Below the pieces are notes generated by a model. The model was not told the DNA's origin and ran no database searches. It was given only the letters and a program-made list of their open reading frames with translations. From NCBI RefSeq assembly GCF_022012335.1, contig NZ_JAKLTO010000002.1, forward strand, positions 310,001 through 374,000: a DNA stretch of 64,000 nucleotides, given 5' to 3'. The translations under genes and the position numbers were made by a program. Shown here piece after piece: positions 62,423 through 64,000 of this stretch. Source of the DNA: Flavobacterium sp. SM15 (GTDB lineage: Bacteria; Bacteroidota; Bacteroidia; Flavobacteriales; Flavobacteriaceae). The stretch's first letter is position 1, and every line of letters begins with the position of its first letter.

Positions 62423-62953
62423 TTAGTTTTGAATTTTCTGAAACAAATCCCACACCACAATTCCGGCACTTACCGAAATATTCAGGGAATGCTTAGTCCC
62501 CAACTGCGGAATTTCAATCACACCATCACATAAATGAATGGCTTGTTGAGCCACTCCTTTTACTTCATTTCCAAAAACAAGTGCATATCTCTGATTGGCT
62601 TCTACCTGAAAATCATTCAACATGATAGAATTTTCCACCTGTTCGATGGCATAAACCGCAACCTTATCTTGTTTTAGGTTATTGATCACCTCCAACACAT
62701 CTTTCGCATATTCCCAAGTTACCGTATCGGTAGCACCTAAAGCGGTTTTGTGAATTTCTTTATTGGGTGGAGTAGCCGTAATTCCGCACAAGTAAATTTT
62801 TTCAACAAGAAAGGCATCCGAGGTACGAAATACCGAACCGATGTTGTGCAGGCTTCGGATATCGTCTAACACTAAAATTAAAGGCGTTTTGCTTGCCTGT
62901 TTGAATTCGTCTATATTTTTGCGATCTAATTCGCTGTTGGCCAGTTTTCTCAT
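62423..62953 (-). CDS. TrmH/SpoU family RNA 2'-O-methyltransferase
   Basis: A 176-residue SPOUT methyltransferase. Motif 1 is 'LDDIRSLHNIGSVFRTSDAF' with the catalytic Asn/Arg, motif 2 'YALVFGNEVKGV', and motif 3 'IPQLGTKHSLNISVSAGIVVWDL', forming the trefoil-knot SAM site. No N-terminal substrate-binding domain is present. It probably methylates a tRNA or rRNA ribose; the target is not known. It is co-transcribed with the small membrane protein gene. Confidence 0.93.
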   Translation of the reverse strand: MRKLANSELDRKNIDEFKQASKTPLILVLDDIRSLHNIGSVFRTSDAFLVEKIYLCGITATPPNKEIHKTALGATDTVTWEYAKDVLEVINNLKQDKVAVYAIEQVENSIMLNDFQVEANQRYALVFGNEVKGVAQQAIHLCDGVIEIPQLGTKHSLNISVSAGIVVWDLFQKIQN

Positions 62954-62969
62954 GGTTGTGCATTAAAAA

Positions 62970-63000
62970 AAGCCCCCAAAATTAAACATTTTAGAGGCTT
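62970..63000 (-). terminator. Terminator of the DUF1573 gene
   Basis: On the minus strand AAGCCTCTAAAAT pairs with ATTTTGGGGGCTT through 13 pairs including two G-U, loop five bases, followed by a T-run. It overlaps the promoter of the downstream TrmH-family gene. Confidence 0.85.
62977..62984 (-). promoter_or_regulatory. -7 promoter element of the TrmH-family gene
   Basis: Minus-strand TAATTTTG, an exact TAnnTTTG match 23 bases before the start codon, embedded in the DUF1573 terminator stem. Confidence 0.4.
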
Positions 63001-63023
63001 CTGAATTATTTTAAGGCTAAAAA

Positions 63024-63518
63024 TCAGCTTTTTACTTCTTGCACTTTTACTGGTTCAGCTTTTACAGGAAGTGGCTTAACATCTCCTTTGATCGTTAACA
63101 CTTTTGGAGTTTCTGAAGCGTTAGTAGTTAATGTAACTGTTTTCATGAAAACACCAGTTCTGTGCGTATCGTATTTTACACCAATAACTGCTTTTGCTCC
63201 TGGAGCAATTGGCTCTTTAGGGAACGTAGGCACTGTACAACCACAAGAACCTTGAGCATTCATAATGATTAACGGTTTGTTTCCGTTATTAACAAGTACA
63301 AATTCTCTTTGTCCGTTAGCATCCTGATCGATTGTTCCGTAGTCGATAGTTTCGTTTTCGAAAACCATCCCTGGACCTTCAACTCCTTTAGCTACCGCTT
63401 TTTTAGCAGCTTTTTTAGATTTTTTAACTTCCGTTTTTACTTTAGTCGGAGTTTCTTGTGCACTTACGGTTGTGATTCCAAAAACGAAAAGCGCGCTTAA
63501 TAATAATATTTTTTTCAT
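63024..63518 (-). CDS. DUF1573 secreted protein
   Basis: A 164-residue exported protein (signal about 1-20, 'LFVFGITTVSAQ'). A Lys-rich linker follows, then a single DUF1573 Ig-like domain of the HYDIN/ASH-type fold: 'IDYGTIDQDANGQREFVLVNNGNKPLIIMNAQGSCGCTVP', 'APGAKAVIGVKYD' and 'VTLTTNASETP'. The 'SCGC' pair is the family hallmark. The function is unknown. Ala, Val and Lys codon use is biased as in highly expressed genes. Confidence 0.92.
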   Translation of the reverse strand: MKKILLLSALFVFGITTVSAQETPTKVKTEVKKSKKAAKKAVAKGVEGPGMVFENETIDYGTIDQDANGQREFVLVNNGNKPLIIMNAQGSCGCTVPTFPKEPIAPGAKAVIGVKYDTHRTGVFMKTVTLTTNASETPKVLTIKGDVKPLPVKAEPVKVQEVKS

Positions 63519-63549
63519 AATTCTTTGTTTTTTAAAACGTTTGAGAAAG

Positions 63550-63557
63550 CAAATCTA
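63550..63557 (-). promoter_or_regulatory. -7 promoter element of the DUF1573 gene
   Basis: Minus-strand TAGATTTG, an exact TAnnTTTG match 31 bases before the start codon. Confidence 0.45.
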
Positions 63558-63639
63558 TTAAAAAAAGATTTTCAAAAACCATACCACTTTATTTTTTAAT
63601 TAATTTTTAAGACTAATTTTCACAAACAAAGTCTTCCTG

Positions 63640-63647
63640 TATATTTG
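63640..63647 (+). promoter_or_regulatory. -7 promoter element of mutS
   Basis: TATATTTG, an exact TAnnTTTG match 17 bases before the mutS ATG. Confidence 0.5.
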
Positions 63648-63664
63648 CAAATAAACCAATCAGC

Positions 63665-64000
63665 ATGTCAGCAAAAGAAAAAGCGCCGAAAGAAACACCG
63701 TTAATGAAACAATACAACGAGATAAAAAACAAATATCCCGATGCTTGTTTGCTTTTTCGCGTAGGTGATTTTTATGAAACTTTTGGTGAAGATGCGGTTC
63801 GCGCTGCCGGAATTCTGGGCATTACCCTTACCAAACGCGGCGCGGGTTCGGATTCTGAAACGGCTTTGGCGGGATTTCCTCATCATTCCTTAAATACTTA
63901 TTTACCTAAATTGGTAAAAGCTGGTCTTCGCGTGGCTATTTGCGATCAGTTAGAAGATCCGAAAATGACCAAAACCATCGTAAAAAGAGGAGTTACAGAA
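63665..64000 (+). CDS. mutS: DNA mismatch repair protein MutS, N-terminal part
   Basis: The first 112 residues of MutS, cut by the window edge. The mismatch-recognition domain I is visible: '[34 protein letters not shown]', where 'RVGDFYETF' contains the Phe-x-Glu that stacks on the mismatched base. 'LTKRGAGSD' and 'AGFPHHSL' follow. The connector, clamp and ATPase domains lie outside. The promoter is just upstream. Confidence 0.97.
   Translation, partial: MSAKEKAPKETPLMKQYNEIKNKYPDACLLFRVGDFYETFGEDAVRAAGILGITLTKRGAGSDSETALAGFPHHSLNTYLPKLVKAGLRVAICDQLEDPKMTKTIVKRGVTE

Noticed and set aside
1..64000. Prophage, insertion sequence or integrated element
   Set aside because: No transposase, integrase, phage structural gene, long inverted repeats or attachment-site duplication was seen; the genes are typical flavobacterial core and envelope genes.

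Overview
The window is a stretch of conserved chromosome from a member of the Bacteroidota, most likely Flavobacterium or a close relative. The evidence is the low GC content, the lack of strong Shine-Dalgarno sites, and exact matches to the Bacteroidota -7 promoter element TAnnTTTG upstream of about 27 genes. Clade-typical families also occur: type IX secretion (T9SS) type B sorting, the DUF5103 Plug protein, DUF5916, CarboxypepD_reg-like proteins, an S46 dipeptidyl-peptidase and a FolK/deoxynucleoside-kinase fusion. No prophage, insertion sequence, CRISPR array or rRNA operon was seen. Three tandem tRNA-Gly(UCC) genes are present. Both ends are cut inside genes: a LuxR-type regulator on the left and mutS on the right.

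Layout. 1-6.6 kb is mostly minus strand: dnaG, an ECF sigma factor / anti-sigma-like / secreted barrel-like operon, a DUF5694 protein and a polyprenyl diphosphate synthase. 6.7-16.4 kb holds a lipoprotein, rlmN, an O-methyltransferase, tatA with a PAP2 phosphatase, a DUF6702/M1-peptidase operon, two tandem CarboxypepD_reg-like paralogs, pepE and an RMD1/DUF155 membrane protein. 16.4-19.8 kb holds the tRNA-Gly triplet, a GNAT acetyltransferase and two convergent L,D-transpeptidases. 20-30 kb is plus strand: a DUF5916 outer-membrane protein, gpmI, a thioredoxin-like lipoprotein, a 1198-residue T9SS cargo protein, map and a methyltransferase. 30-40 kb: an M16 peptidase, the T9SS Plug protein, apaG, pruA, rsmG, a fatty-acid desaturase and an aspartate aminotransferase.

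40-47.6 kb holds the most accessory-looking block: purT-DUF6370-VOC-Crp/Fnr in one tight run, then a pirin with an export-like N-terminus and a YceI protein. The last two genes carry the same 16-bp near-palindrome at the same distance from the same -7 element, which suggests a small regulon driven by the adjacent Crp/Fnr protein. fabD, a HipA-like kinase overlapping a DUF3037 gene and an Ala-rich lipoprotein follow. 47.7-64 kb: galE with a DegT-type sugar aminotransferase, waaA, an S46 peptidase with the Asp/Glu-type specificity residue, a second Ala-rich lipoprotein with a sigma-54-like promoter, a GH3 enzyme followed by a 42-residue lipoprotein gene, DUF2797, AsmA, SppA, the folK fusion, a TrmH-family methyltransferase, DUF1573 and the start of mutS.

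Most genes are housekeeping or cell-envelope functions. The points of most interest are the shared-operator Crp/pirin/YceI unit, the sigma-54-like promoter, the small lipoprotein gene behind GH3, a DnaG with all four zinc ligands replaced, the HipA-like/DUF3037 pair and a conserved-looking intergenic RNA-like element before fabD. All functional statements rest on reading motifs by eye; no database search was run.
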